A stretch of 64,000 nucleotides of DNA, from NCBI GenBank assembly GCA_029690005.1, contig CP121458.1, positions 4,669,872 through 4,733,871 on the forward strand, given 5' to 3'. A program made the position numbers and the translations under genes. This document shows positions 41,357 through 52,009 of the stretch, piece by piece (the first letter of the stretch is position 1; each line of letters starts with the position of its first letter). Source of the stretch: Prescottella defluvii. GTDB taxonomy: Bacteria; Actinomycetota; Actinomycetes; Mycobacteriales; Mycobacteriaceae. The notes under the pieces are model-generated. The model did not search any database. It saw only the letters and a list, made by a program, of their open reading frames with translations, and was not told where the DNA came from.

Positions 41357-42498
41357 TCACAGGCGTTTGGCGGCGCGCAGCACCCGCAGAAACGACGTCG
41401 CGGTGCGGAGCCCATGGGACAGGCTCCGATGGCACATGGCACTGACGTTCGTCAGGACCGGGTATCGCAAACCGTGGCGGCGCCACTCGGCGAGCCGCTC
41501 GACGACCTCCGCTGGGGTCCCGGTCATGAAGCCTTCACGAACCAACGAGGTTGGCACGCGGTTCGCGTAGGACAACACTGTCTCCTCGTCGAGCACGTGC
41601 GGCAACAGGTCCTGGGCACCGGAGAAATCCGCACCGAGCGGATGCTCCGCACCGTGCCGCGCCCAGTCGGCCCCGGACGCGCACAGCGCCATCGACCGGG
41701 CCCCGATCGATTCGACGAGCTCGTCGACGCCGGCCCGGGTGCGGGCGGTGAGCACCAGGAACAGGCCGGCGCCGGTGATCGCGGCCGGATCGCGTCCTGC
41801 ATCCGAGGCGGCCGAGCGGACCGCGTCGAACTTCTTCCCGTAGTCCTCGGGGAGTTGCGGGAACGCGGGGAACCACGCGTCCGCGTACCGCCCGGCGGCT
41901 CGCAGTGTGCGGGGACCGTGCGCTCCGACCCAGATCTCGGGTCGCGTGCCGCGGTACGGCGGCAGATCGAATTTCGCGTCTTGCAGCGGGAAGAACCGTG
42001 ACGCCCGGCTCACCGGACGTCCATCGGAATCCCACAACATTCGGATGGTTGCGAGCGCCTCCTCGAACCGCGCGACGGGCGTCTTCCAATCGACGCCGTA
42101 CGGTTCGTTGCCCTCGCGCTCGCCTGGGCCGATCCCGAGGATCGCGCGCCCACGGGTCAGGAGGTGCAGCGACGCCGCCACCTGCGCCGTCACGGCGGGG
42201 TTGCGGCGACCGCTGTCGGTGACGCCCAGACCGAGGCGCATCCGAGGGCGACGGTTTCGGGCGGCGATGTAGCCCAGCGTCGTCCACGGTTCGAGGTAGG
42301 CGTCGGCTCGCGGGATCAGGCGGGCGGCGCCGCTGTGCCCGGTGTGCCAGATCGAGGCGGGGATCAATCCGAGCAGGTGGTCGGGAACCCAGAACGAGTC
42401 GGCCGCGCCTACCGCGGCCAGGCTGCGACTGCTCCGTAGCAGCAGGTCGGGTGCTGATTCGAGGGTGGACAGCAAAATCCGAAGACTCCGGTACGCAT
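41357..42498 (-). CDS. LLM-class (luciferase-like, probably F420-dependent) oxidoreductase
   Basis: The TIM-barrel luciferase-like fold is shown by SFWVPDHLLGLIPASIW, RMRLGLGVTDSGRRNPAVTAQ, GRAILGIGPGEREGNEPYGVDW and EIWVGAHGPRTLRAAGRYADAWFP. These are typical of F420-dependent members in actinobacteria; the enzyme would transfer hydride to or from an unknown substrate. The best start is ATG 42498, with GGAG 8 nt upstream, reading MRTGVFG; the main frame joins near 42478 after a one-base shift. The long open frame farther upstream (to 42592) is less likely coding. It lies just downstream of a TetR gene on the same strand. Confidence 0.8.
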
Positions 42499-42602
42499 CG
42501 CTCGTGCTCCTTCGAGCTACGTCCGTGCCGCGTGTCGGCGCGGACAGGCCGTGCCGTTTCCTATCGTCCCTGCTCCGGCGCCACGTCGGCAAGACCGGTC
42601 GG

Positions 42603-43213
42603 TCAGCGCTGGAACAGGGCGGCGGCCATGTCGGCGCTGAGCGCGACGGCGGGCAGCGCGGTGACGAGGAGGTCGATCAGCTCGTCCCGGGTGATCTCGG
42701 GGGTGCGAAGCCACGTGATGGTGGCCTCCTCGACGAAGGCGATCCAACCCCGCACGGACAGGCCCATGCGGGCGTCGGGTTCGATCCCCAGGGCCGGGAG
42801 CTGGTCGATCACGCGCCGGGCCATCTCGCCACGAGTCTCTTCGAACACCTCCCGCATGGCGGGTCGCCACTGGCGGTGCCCCGCAGCAGCGAGACGTAGG
42901 TGTCGCGGTTCTCGGAGACGTAGTCGACGTACGACGCCATGGCGTCGCGCAGGATCTCGATCGGCGCGAGGTCCGGGTTCGGGGCCGTGCGGGCCAGCAT
43001 GTCCGCGCTCGTGTGGCGCACGATGGCGACGTGGAAGTCGTGCTTGGACGCGAAGTAGTGGAACAGCAGCCCGCGGGACACGCCGGCCTCGTCGGCGATG
43101 TCCTCGACGGAGATCTGTTCCAGGGGCCGCTCGGCGAGCATCCGCACACCCAGGTCGATCAGCTGCGCCCGCCGCTCCTCGGGACTGAGCCTGGTGCGTT
43201 TGACGACGTCCAT
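42603..43213 (-). CDS. TetR-family transcriptional regulator
   Basis: About 203 codons from MDVVKRTRLSPEERRAQLIDLG. The helix-turn-helix reads ISVEDIADEAGVSRGLLFHYFASKHDFHVAIV. The C-terminal ligand domain continues (MREVFEETRGEMARRVIDQL) after one shift near 42875. It stands divergent from the BVMO-SDR operon, with a perfect inverted repeat GTCAAT-tagct-ATTGAC between the starts, so it is probably the repressor of that operon; the inducer would be its substrate or a lipid. The LLM gene follows on the same strand. Confidence 0.83.
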
Positions 43214-43237
43214 GAGCCCCCACCTTACTGAATTGCA

Positions 43238-43254
43238 GTCAATTAGCTATTGAC
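43238..43254. promoter_or_regulatory. Candidate operator between TetR gene and BVMO operon
   Basis: A perfect 6-bp inverted repeat GTCAAT-tagct-ATTGAC sits in the 72-bp divergent gap, in its most AT-rich part and overlapping likely -35/-10 positions. Confidence 0.55.
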
Positions 43255-43285
43255 CGCTGATCAACAACGCCCTAGTCTCCCTTAC

Positions 43286-44885
43286 ATGAGTCTTCCAGTC
43301 ACAGATACTTCCGCCGGGCCGCGACCCGCGCCAGGTCGACACACTGATCATCGGCAGCGGCTTCGCCGGCCTCGGCGCTGCTATCAAGCTGGTTCAGGAG
43401 GGCAAGCACAACTTCGTCGTGCTCGAGCGTGGCGACGACGTGGGCGGCACCTGGCGAGACAACACCTACCCGGGTGCGGCGTGCGACGTCCCCTCCCACC
43501 TGTACTCCTACTCGTTCGCCCTCAATCCCGAATGGACGCGGTCGTTCTCGCCGCAGCCCGAGATCCAGAACTACATCTCGTCGGTGGCGCGCAAGTACAA
43601 CGTGCTCGACAAGCACATCTTCGGCTGCGAGGTGCAGTCCGCGCACTGGAACGGCGACACCGCGCGCTGGGAGGTCCAGACCTCCAAGGGCGAGTTCGTC
43701 GCGAAGATCGTCGTCGCCGCAGTGGGCGCGCTCTGTGAGCCGTCGCTGCCCGACATCGCGGGCATCGAGGGATTCGAGGGCGAGATCTTCCACTCCGCGC
43801 AGTGGAACCATGACGCCGATCTGGCCGGCAAGCGGATCGCGGTGATCGGCACCGGCGCATCGGCCATCCAGATCGTCCCGCAGCTCGCGAAGAGCGCCGC
43901 CCAGCTCGACGTGTACCAGCGGACCGCGCCGTGGATCCTGCCGCGCGCCGACCGCGAGTACACAAAGGCCGAGCACCTCGCGTTCAAGTACGTGCCCGGC
44001 TTCCAGAAGCTGTGCCGCGCCGGCATCTACTGGATGCGCGAGTCGCAGGTCGTGGGTCTCGCGAAGGCCCCGATCTTCATGAAGCCGATCCAGTTCACGG
44101 CCCAGCGGCACCTGCGCCGCCAGATCAAGGATCGGGAGCTGCGCCGCAAGGTCACCCCGAACTTCCAGATCGGCTGCAAGCGCATGCTGATCTCCAACAA
44201 CTACTACCCCGCGCTCGCGCAGCCGAACGTCGACGTCGTCACCGACGGCATCGCCGAGGTGCGCAAGCACTCGATCGTCGACCGCAACGGCACCGAACGC
44301 GAAGTCGACGCGATCGTGGTCGCGACCGGCTTCCACGTCACCGACTCCCCCACGTTCGCAGGGATCTTCGGCAAGGACGGGCGCTCTCTGGCGCAGACCT
44401 TCGACGACGGCGGCCAGCAGGGCTACGAGGGCTCGGCCATCGCCAACTTCCCCAACATGTTCTTCCTGGTGGGCCCGAACACCGGCCTGGGCCACAGCTC
44501 GATGGTGTTCATGATCGAGTCGCAGGTGAACTACGTCGTGGACGCGATCGACGTGATCGAGCGCTACGACATCGGCACCATCGAGGTCCGCCAGGATGCG
44601 CAGGACGCGTTCAACCGCGACCTGCAGGCCAAGCTGTCGAAGAGCGTGTGGAACAACGGCGGCTGCGCCAGTTGGTACCTCGACAAGCACGGCAACAACA
44701 CGACGCTGTGGCCGGGCTTCACGTTCGAGTTCCGCCGCCTCACCAAGCAGTTCGACCTCGGCGCCTACCGCAGCGTCGCCGCGGGCGATCTGCCGGCGCC
44801 TGCCGTCACCGCACAGACTGCTACGGTCGACGCGCTCGACGCCGAACTGACCGATCTCGACGACGACAAGGTGGTTGCACAGTGA
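43286..44885 (+). CDS. Flavin-containing Baeyer-Villiger monooxygenase
   Basis: About 533 codons, MSLPVTDTSAGPRPA. The FAD Rossmann motif is IIGSGFAGLGAAIKL, a second GxGxxA motif VIGTGASAIQIVPQLA binds NADPH, and between them lies the BVMO fingerprint FEGEIFHSAQW (FxGxxxHxxxW). GDDVGGTWRDNTYPGAACDVPSHLY is the usual FAD region. It inserts oxygen next to a ketone carbonyl with NADPH and O2; the substrate may be a cyclic or long-chain ketone. The stop overlaps the start of the SDR gene (GTGA). One shift lies near 43325. Similar pairs occur in the mymA region of mycobacteria. Confidence 0.88.
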
Positions 44886-45712
44886 GCGAGTTCGCAGGCA
44901 AGGTCTGCGTCATCACGGGCGCAGGTTCGGGCATCGGACGGGCGCTGGCCCTGAACCTCGCCGGGCGGGGCGCGAAACTTGCCCTGTCCGACATGGATTC
45001 GAGGGGATTGGCCGAGACCGTCCGGCAGGTCGAGGCGCTCGGCGTGGAGGTCAAGTCCGACCATCTCGACGTCACCCAGCGCGAGGCGGTGCTGGCGTAC
45101 GCCGACGCGGTGGTCGCACATTTCGGCAAGGTGCACCAGGTCTACAACAACGCCGGCATCGCCTTCCACGGCGAGGTGGAGCGCTCGGAGTTCAAGGACA
45201 TCGAGCGGATCATGGACGTCGACTTCTGGGGCGTCGTCAACGGCACCAAGGCGTTCCTGCCGCACCTGATCGCGTCCGGTGACGGGCACGTCGTGAACAT
45301 CTCGAGCCTGTTCGGCCTCCTGTCCATTCCGGGCCAGAGCGCTTACAACGCAGCGAAGTTCGCGGTGCGCGGATTTACCGAGTCGCTGCGCCAGGAGATG
45401 CTCATCGCGAAGCACCCGGTCAAGGTCACGTGTGTACACCCCGGTGGCATCAAGACCGCGATCGCGCGCAACGCGACAATGCCCGACGGCGACGACCAGG
45501 TGACGTTCGCGCAGTTCTTCGACAAGCACCTCGCGCGCACCACTCCCGAGGACGCGGCGAAGACCATCGTGGGTGGCGTGCGAAAGGGCAAGGCACGCGT
45601 GCTGATCGGCGCCGATGCGAAGTTCCTCGACGCGTGGGTGCGCATCGTCGGACCGAGTTACCAGCGGGTGGTCGCGACGGTCACCGCGCGCATGCTGCCC
45701 AAGTCGAACTGA
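44882..45712 (+). CDS. Short-chain dehydrogenase/reductase (SadH-like)
   Basis: An intact 276-residue protein from GTG 44882. The cofactor motif is VITGAGSGIGRALAL; NNAG is present (VYNNAGIAFHGEV); the catalytic residues are Ser in NISSLFGLLS and Tyr-x3-Lys in YNAAKFAVRG. The Asp in LALSDMDSRG after strand 2 favours NAD. With the overlapping BVMO it likely oxidises an alcohol to the ketone that the BVMO then converts to an ester. A terminator hairpin follows. Confidence 0.88.
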   Translation: MSEFAGKVCVITGAGSGIGRALALNLAGRGAKLALSDMDSRGLAETVRQVEALGVEVKSDHLDVTQREAVLAYADAVVAHFGKVHQVYNNAGIAFHGEVERSEFKDIERIMDVDFWGVVNGTKAFLPHLIASGDGHVVNISSLFGLLSIPGQSAYNAAKFAVRGFTESLRQEMLIAKHPVKVTCVHPGGIKTAIARNATMPDGDDQVTFAQFFDKHLARTTPEDAAKTIVGGVRKGKARVLIGADAKFLDAWVRIVGPSYQRVVATVTARMLPKSN

Positions 45713-45730
45713 CGGGCACAGACGAACTCG

Positions 45731-45763
45731 CGGCCCGACCCCGCAGATCGCGGGGTCGGGCCG
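45731..45763 (+). terminator. Terminator after BVMO-SDR operon
   Basis: A perfect 14-bp stem (45731-45744 with 45750-45763), loop AGATC, 18 bp after the SDR stop. Confidence 0.82.
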
Positions 45764-45797
45764 AAATGTCGTACTCGCCCTATAAGCTCCGCCCTCG

Positions 45798-47619
45798 ATG
45801 ACAACAAGAGCCGACGGCGACAGCCGTCCATTCCAGGTACATCTCGGCGGGATCATCGAGTTGCTCAGCGCGAGCATCTACACCGGGCCGCGGGTCTTCA
45901 TCCGTGAGCTCCTGCAGAACGGATGTGACGCGATCGCGGCCCGTCGCGAGCGCGAACCCGGCCACGTCGGCACCATCCGGGTCCTGCCCGCTGACGGCGC
46001 CGGGTCCGTGTTCGCGGTCGAGGACGACGGGGTCGGGCTGACCGCGGCCGAGGTGGGCGAGTTGCTCGCGACGGTCGGCCGCAGCTCCAAGCGTGACGTC
46101 CTCGATCTGCCCCGCACCGACCGCCTCGGCCAGTTCGGGATCGGCCTGCTCAGCTGCTTCATGGTGAGCGACGAGATCCGGGTCCGGTCGCGGTCGACCA
46201 CAGGGACACCCGCCGTCGAGTGGATCGGGCGCACCGACGGCACGTTCACCGTGACCGAGCTCGCCGACGACCTGCCAGTCGGCACCCGGGTCGAGCTGTT
46301 CCCGCGCAAGGACGCCACCGGGCTCGTCTCCCCGCCGGGGCGCGCGAGCTGGCCGACCGGTTCGGCCGACACCTGCCGGTACGGGTGACAGTGGCCGGAG
46401 AGACGGTGACCCGGCCGGCTCCGTTCCTCGAGAACACGGCGGTCCCGTCGCCCGAGTTGCGGGCGCTGGGCCGGGAGGTCGTCGGCGCCGAACCGTTCGC
46501 GACGATTCCGCTGCACGTGCCGTCGACGGGCACCCGGGGCACCGCCTTCGTACTCCCTTTCCAGCTCTCTCCCGGCCAGCGGCAAGCGAGCCGGGTCTAC
46601 CTGGGCGGAATGCTGCTGTCCGAGCGCATGGACGATCTCCTGCCGGACTGGGCGTTCTTCGTGCGGGCCGTCGTGGACACCACCGGGCTCCACCCGACCG
46701 CGTCCCGTGAGGCCCTGATCGAGGACAGCGCGCTCGAATCGACCCGCGCGGAGCTGGGGGCGGCGGTTCGCCGTTGGGTCATCGGGCTGGCCGCGACGGC
46801 GCCGCACCGGTTGGCCGCGTTCCTGTCCGTGCACCACCTGGCATTGCGGGCGCTCGTCGTCCACGACGACGAGCTGGCCCGATTCATCGTCCCCCACCTG
46901 CCGATCGAGACCACCGACGGGCCGACAACGTTCGGCGAGGCCGCCCGACGCGGCACCGTTCGGTACACCCGGACCGTCGACGAGTTCCGGCAGTTGGCCG
47001 GCATCGCCCGCGCCGGCGCCCCGATCGTCAACGGAGGCTACGTCTACGACGCGGAGATCGCGGGCCGGCTGCCCGAGTTCGTGCCCGGCGCCGAGGTCGA
47101 AGTCGTCACCGTCTCCGACGAGATCGACCATCTGGACGTGCCGCCGCTGGCCGATCGGGCCGCCTCCCGCCGACTGCAGGAGCGCGCCGACGCCGCCCTG
47201 GCCGACCTCGACTGCAGTACCGCGGTGCGGGCGTTCGACCCGGACACCGTTCCCGCCCTCTATGTCGCGGACGAGGCCGTGCTCCGCAGCCTGCGGCGCG
47301 AGCAGGCGAGCGAGACCGGTGGGTTCTGGCCGATGTTCTCGGACGGGTGGACGAGGCTGTGGCCGGCGACACGGAAACCACCGGCCGCCTCGCCCTGAAC
47401 TGGCGTAACCGCCTGGTGCGCACCCTCGCGACCGTCGACGACGACGCCGTCCTGTCGCGGGCCGTGCGCATCCTGTACGTCCAGTCACTGCTCGCCGGGC
47501 ACCGACCGCTGCGGGCAGCCGACCGCGCCGCCCTCACCGACGCCATGACCGACATCGTTCACTTGTCCGTCGGTCTGGCCGCTCCCCTCACCACCGACAA
47601 GGACGACCATGCCGAATGA
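45798..47619 (+). CDS. HSP90-family (GHKL ATPase) protein
   Basis: About 606 codons, MTTRADGDSRPFQVHLGGIIELL. The N-terminal GHKL ATPase is clear: YTGPRVFIRELLQNGCDAIAARR (Asn for Mg-ATP), VEDDGVGLTAAEVGELLATVGRSSKR and LGQFGIGLLSCFMV (lid). The middle domain includes VDTTGLHPTASREALIED, the HSP90 middle-domain catalytic-loop pattern. The C-terminal part is unlike HtpG and lacks a recognisable dimerisation domain. It is shorter and more divergent than standard HtpG. Its stop overlaps the start of the next gene by 11 bp. Frames change near 46340 and 47345. Clients are unknown. Confidence 0.82.
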
Positions 47620-49955
47620 AACCACCGTCGACGCCCTGATCAGCGAGATCGACTCGACGCCGTACGGCCCCGCCGAACGCGAGCTCATCGAGCGGGCGAT
47701 CATGCTGGCCGAGGAGACCGGTGACGAGGCCGCCGCTTACGCGGTGCGGATGCGGCAGATCCAGTCCGCCTCCATCACGGGCGACACCGACGCCTTGCTG
47801 ACCGCGTTCGCGTGGTGCGTCGGGCGGAACGCCGCTGACCCGGCCACGTTCCCCACCCAGGTCGACGACCACGACCTGCTCTGGTTCCACAAGTGGATCG
47901 CCGACTCGCTCTCCTCGAATCCGCTGTTCCCGCGCACGACGATCGCCGAGTCGATCGAGCAGATGGAGACCGCGTACCGACAGGCCGGCGTCGGTGTGTC
48001 CGGGGTGGTGCAGACCCGGTTCTGGCAGGCGTTCGAGGGAGGCCGGATGGAGGAGGCCGCCCACCACCTCGAGGAGCTGCGTCGGACCCCGCGCGACGAG
48101 TACAGCCACTGCGAGGCGTGCGTGCGTTCCGAGGAGGCCCAGTTCCGGTTCGTCACCGGTGACCTCGATGCCGGACTGGCCCTCGTCGAGGAGATGCTCG
48201 ACCAGGACATGGGTGCGCTGACGAACCGGAGCGGGCGATGGCCCACACGCTGGTGCCGCTGCTCCAGGTCGGCCGTCTCGAGGATGCCGAGCGGATGCAC
48301 GTGCGGGGTTACCGGCTCGCTCGCGGCAACGTCGACAACATCGACATGATCGGGCAGCACCTGATATTCCTCGCGGTGACCGGCAACGCTCAGCGTGCCC
48401 TCGAGATGCTCGAACGGCACATCGCCTGGCTGGCGCACGACAAGCTCAACGCGATCGCGCACCTCGACGCGCTCACCGCCTTCGCGGTGACGTGCACGGT
48501 GGCCGGCGCGGCCGGACTCGGCCACGAGCGCGTCCGCGGGGCCGACGCCGCGCCCCTGCGCACCTTCCTGGGTGCACACGACGGCCCGTGGACGGTCGAC
48601 GAACTGGCGCAGGCAGGTTGGCGCGCCGCCGAGGAGCTCGCAGCCCGCTTCGACGAGCGCAACGGCACCACCTACCGCAGCGAAAAGATTGCCGCCGCAC
48701 GAGTTCTCGCCGGACAGCGCTGGGACCTGCCGATCGGGGCCGCGCACACGGTGGCGGTCCCGTCGCCGGCCGCCGTGGATCCGGTCGCGGCCGCAGCCTT
48801 CGTCGACGAGGTGGCGGGGATGCGCCCGGCGGAGGAACAGGTCGACGCCATCTTCGACACCGAGGACGGGACGCGGCGCGGGCCTGGGTCGAGTCCGAGC
48901 TGTCCACCGTGACCGAGCCCGGTCGCCGCGCGGTGCTCTTGCGGCTACTGGCTCAGCTGCTGGCAAGCGCGGGCCGGTTCGAGGACGCGTTGACCGCCGT
49001 CGACGGCGCGCTCGACCTGGCGGTGACCCACCTGGCGCGGTCCCTGACCGCCCCGCTCGCCGCCCTGAGCGCCCAGATCTGCGACGACCTCGGCCGGCTG
49101 GACGACGCGGCCGGGCGCCTGCGCCTGGCGACGCAGGAGGCCGAACTGGCCGGCGCCGAATCCGTCGGCCACCGCTACCGACTCGGCGTCACGCTGGTGC
49201 GGGCCGGACACCCGGACGAGGCCATGGACGAACTGTCCACCGTCGCCGAGACCGAGGAGGCCCAGGGCGAAGAGGCCGGATCCCGCGCAATGACCATGCT
49301 GTGGCTCGGCTACGCGCGGCGCGACGCGGGCGAGCCGGGGGCTGCGGTCATGGCGTGGACCGAGGGGCACGAGCTGGCCCAGGCGGGCGCGGACTTCGCG
49401 TTGGCCGCGCGGATCGGCAAGGAACTCGGACTGCTGATGATGCAATTCGACGACGAGGACGCCCTGGAGGTCCTCGACGACGCGGTGGAGGACGCCCGCC
49501 AGCTCACCGATCAACCCGACGCACTCGCCGACCTTCTGCACGCGCGCGGCCGCGCCCGCTGCCAGTTCGGCGACGAGACCGGGCTCGAGGACTTGCGGGC
49601 AGCGGCCGAACACGCCGACCTGTGGACCCGCGCGGACATCGAGGACTCGACGGCGCGGGCGCTGTCCCAGCTGGGCCGGTTCGACGAGGCGGTGCGGACC
49701 GGGCTCGCCGCTTCCGATGCGTACGCCGCGGCCGAGGACGTCGTCGGTTCCGGCAACGCCCTCATCGTCGTCGCGCAGGCGTTGCTGACGACCGAGCGTT
49801 ACGAGGAGGCCCTCGCCGTGCTCGCCGACGCCGCGCCGCGGGTGACGGAGGCGCCACGGTTGGTGATCCGGGTAGCGCTGATGGAGGGCGACGCCTACGA
49901 GGCTCTCGGCCGACACGACGCCGCCGCGGCCGCGCGGGCACGGGTGGACGGCTGA
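47609..49955 (+). CDS. Large TPR-like helical repeat protein paired with the HSP90-family gene
   Basis: About 781 codons, MPNETTVDALISEIDSTPYG. The sequence is almost wholly helical with repeated TPR-like units (for example RFEDALTAVDGALDLAVTHLAR, GRLDDAAGRLRLATQEAELA, RYEEALAVLADAAPRV). There is no signal peptide or membrane helix. Its ATG lies inside the end of the HSP90-family gene, so the two are translationally coupled and their products probably meet, as TPR co-chaperones do with HSP90. Function unknown. Frames change near 48225 and 48880. Confidence 0.7.
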
Positions 49956-49976
49956 CCGGGCCGAAGGCGCGGGCCG

Positions 49977-50884
49977 TCAGAGGTGGTCGGCGAGCCACTC
50001 CGCGGCGGCGTCGGCCGATGTGATCTCGCCGCCGCGGATCCGGATCACCATGTCGGTCAGATCCGCGGTGGTGAGCTGCAGGACCACGCTCAATCCCTTG
50101 ACGTCGTCGGCACGCAACACGCCGCTGCGGTAGAGGGGCACCACGTTCTGCGCGGTGAACGCGTACTCGTCGTCGGCCAACACCACGAGTTCGTCGTGCG
50201 CGACGTCGGGTGACGCGGCGGTGGCGCCGCCGATCGGCGACGTGCCGACGATCAGTTCACGGGCAACGTCGGTGGTGGTCTCGACCGGGACGACGGACCG
50301 AACGTGCACCCGTAAGCGGCCTGAAGGTGCTCCGGTGCCCGCGCATCGTCGCGGAAGCCGGCGGACGCGTACAACGTCATGCCGCCGCAGTCGGGCGCGA
50401 TGTCGTCGATCGAGTGCGCGCCGAGTCGGTCGGCCTGCGCCGCGGACAGCACGAGCGCCGACCGGTCGTCGGCGGGCGAGTAGTCGGAGACCGTAAGGCC
50501 CTCCGGCAGAGACTTGTTCAGCGCCTCGAAGACGTCCTCGGATTCGGTGACGTCGGCGTCCGGGTCGAACCAGTGCAGCAGTCGTCCGGTGTAGTCCGGC
50601 ACCAGCGTCACCCGGTTCGAGTCGAGGGCGGCGATACGGTCGGCGCGGTCTCCCAGCCCCAGCACGAGTTCGGCGCTGCGCCCACCCGCTTCGAGTGCGC
50701 CGGCGTAGAGGCGTGCGACGAGTTCGCTCTCGATCGTGTTCGACGCACCGACGACGACCGGTCCGGGCGCCGGCGGGCCGCTGACGCTGCTGCTCGTGTC
50801 GACGCCGCACGCGGCGACGATCGCGAGGACGGGAACAACCGTCAGCACGGCGAGCCTGCCCGCTCGCCCGTTCCTGTTCGACAC
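49977..50884 (-). CDS. Osmoprotectant (glycine betaine/choline) ABC substrate-binding lipoprotein
   Basis: A lipoprotein signal (GRLAVLTVVPVLAIVAACG) is followed by an OpuC/ProX-type periplasmic-binding fold: VVGASNTIESELVARLYAGAL, VTLVPDYTGRLLHWFDP, and DELVVLADDEYAFTAQNVVPLY near the end. It is a paralogue of the binding protein encoded divergently at 51041 (both have the VxxVPDYTG and NxVPL patterns), and a shared promoter gap of 156 bp separates them. One shift lies near 50310. It could bind a different quaternary amine for the same transporter. Confidence 0.78.
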
Positions 50885-51040
50885 CGTGTCTCTCTCCGCT
50901 CGTCAACCGTGCGTTGGCGGTTCCTATCGTTACACTGACGGCGCGCACCATCACGAGGGGTCGAGAAGATCCGGCTTGTCACCGCGCGGCCGCTGCCGCA
51001 TCGGGCGGGGCCGCTACGCCGGATCCGATGGAAGGACGAC

Positions 51041-52009
51041 ATGAACGGTTCCCGGATCCGCCTGCGCCACAGCCTCGTCCGAGGCGCGGTGGCGATCGTT
51101 GCAGTGTCCCTGACGATGCTCACCGCGTGCGGGAGCAACGACCCGCTCGACAGCGGCGGCTCCGGCGGCGGCAACGTCGACGGGAACACCGTCGTGGTGG
51201 GCTCGGCAAACTTCCCCGAGTCCACGACCGTCGGCTACATCTACGCCGAGGTGCTGCGGGCCAACGGCTTCGACGTCGCCACCAAGATGAACATCGGCAG
51301 CCGCGAGGCGTACGTCCCGGCGCTGCGCGACGGTTCGCTCACGGTGATCCCCGACTACACCGGGAATCTGCTGCAGTACCTGGACCCGTCGTCGACGGCG
51401 ACGAGCGCCGCCGAGATCGATGCGGCCCTGCCGGCCGCGCTGGCGCCCGATCTCGCGACCACGACCCCGGCACCCGCCGAGGACAAGGACGCGGTCGTCG
51501 TGACCCGCGAGACGGCCGAGAAGTGGAACCTGACGTCCATCGCGGACCTGGCACCGCACTCCGCCGAGGTGAAGTTCGCGGCACCGGCCGAGTTCCAGGA
51601 ACGTCCCGTGGGCCTGCCCGGGCTGCGGGAGCACTACGGTCTCGACATCAGTGCGGCCAACTTCGTGCCGATCGCCGACGGCGGCGGCCCCGCCACGGTG
51701 AAGGCGCTGACGTCGGGCCAGGTGACCGCCGCGAACATCTTCACCACCTCGCCGGCGATCAAGGCGAACGATCTGGTGGTGCTGGCCGACCCGGCGAACA
51801 ACTTCCCGGCCCAGAACGTGGTCCCGCTGCTGCGCGCGAACGCGAAGACCGAGCAGTTGACGCGCGTCCTGGACGCGATCTCCGCCAAGCTCACCACCGA
51901 GGAACTGGTGGCGCTCAACGACGCGGTGTCGGGCTCCAGCAAGACCGAGCCGCAGGCGGCGGCGCAGCAGTGGGTCGCGCGGCAGGGGCTGGACGCTCCG
52001 ATCTCGTGA
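51041..52009 (+). CDS. Osmoprotectant ABC transporter substrate-binding lipoprotein
   Basis: An intact 322-residue lipoprotein (signal ending LTMLTAC). The mature part has VVVGSANFPESTTVGYIYAEVL, VIPDYTGNLLQYLDPSSTAT, and NNFPAQNVVPLLRANAKTEQL, the OpuC/ProX pattern that cages trimethylammonium groups with aromatic residues. It is the first gene of a four-gene importer (binding protein, ATPase, two permeases); the stop overlaps the ATPase GTG. Probable ligand is glycine betaine, choline or a related osmoprotectant. Confidence 0.85.
   Translation: MNGSRIRLRHSLVRGAVAIVAVSLTMLTACGSNDPLDSGGSGGGNVDGNTVVVGSANFPESTTVGYIYAEVLRANGFDVATKMNIGSREAYVPALRDGSLTVIPDYTGNLLQYLDPSSTATSAAEIDAALPAALAPDLATTTPAPAEDKDAVVVTRETAEKWNLTSIADLAPHSAEVKFAAPAEFQERPVGLPGLREHYGLDISAANFVPIADGGGPATVKALTSGQVTAANIFTTSPAIKANDLVVLADPANNFPAQNVVPLLRANAKTEQLTRVLDAISAKLTTEELVALNDAVSGSSKTEPQAAAQQWVARQGLDAPIS

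Noticed and set aside
43299..44690. A 463-residue minus-strand frame inside the BVMO gene
   Set aside because: Shadow frame; the BVMO fingerprint and both Rossmann motifs are on the plus strand.
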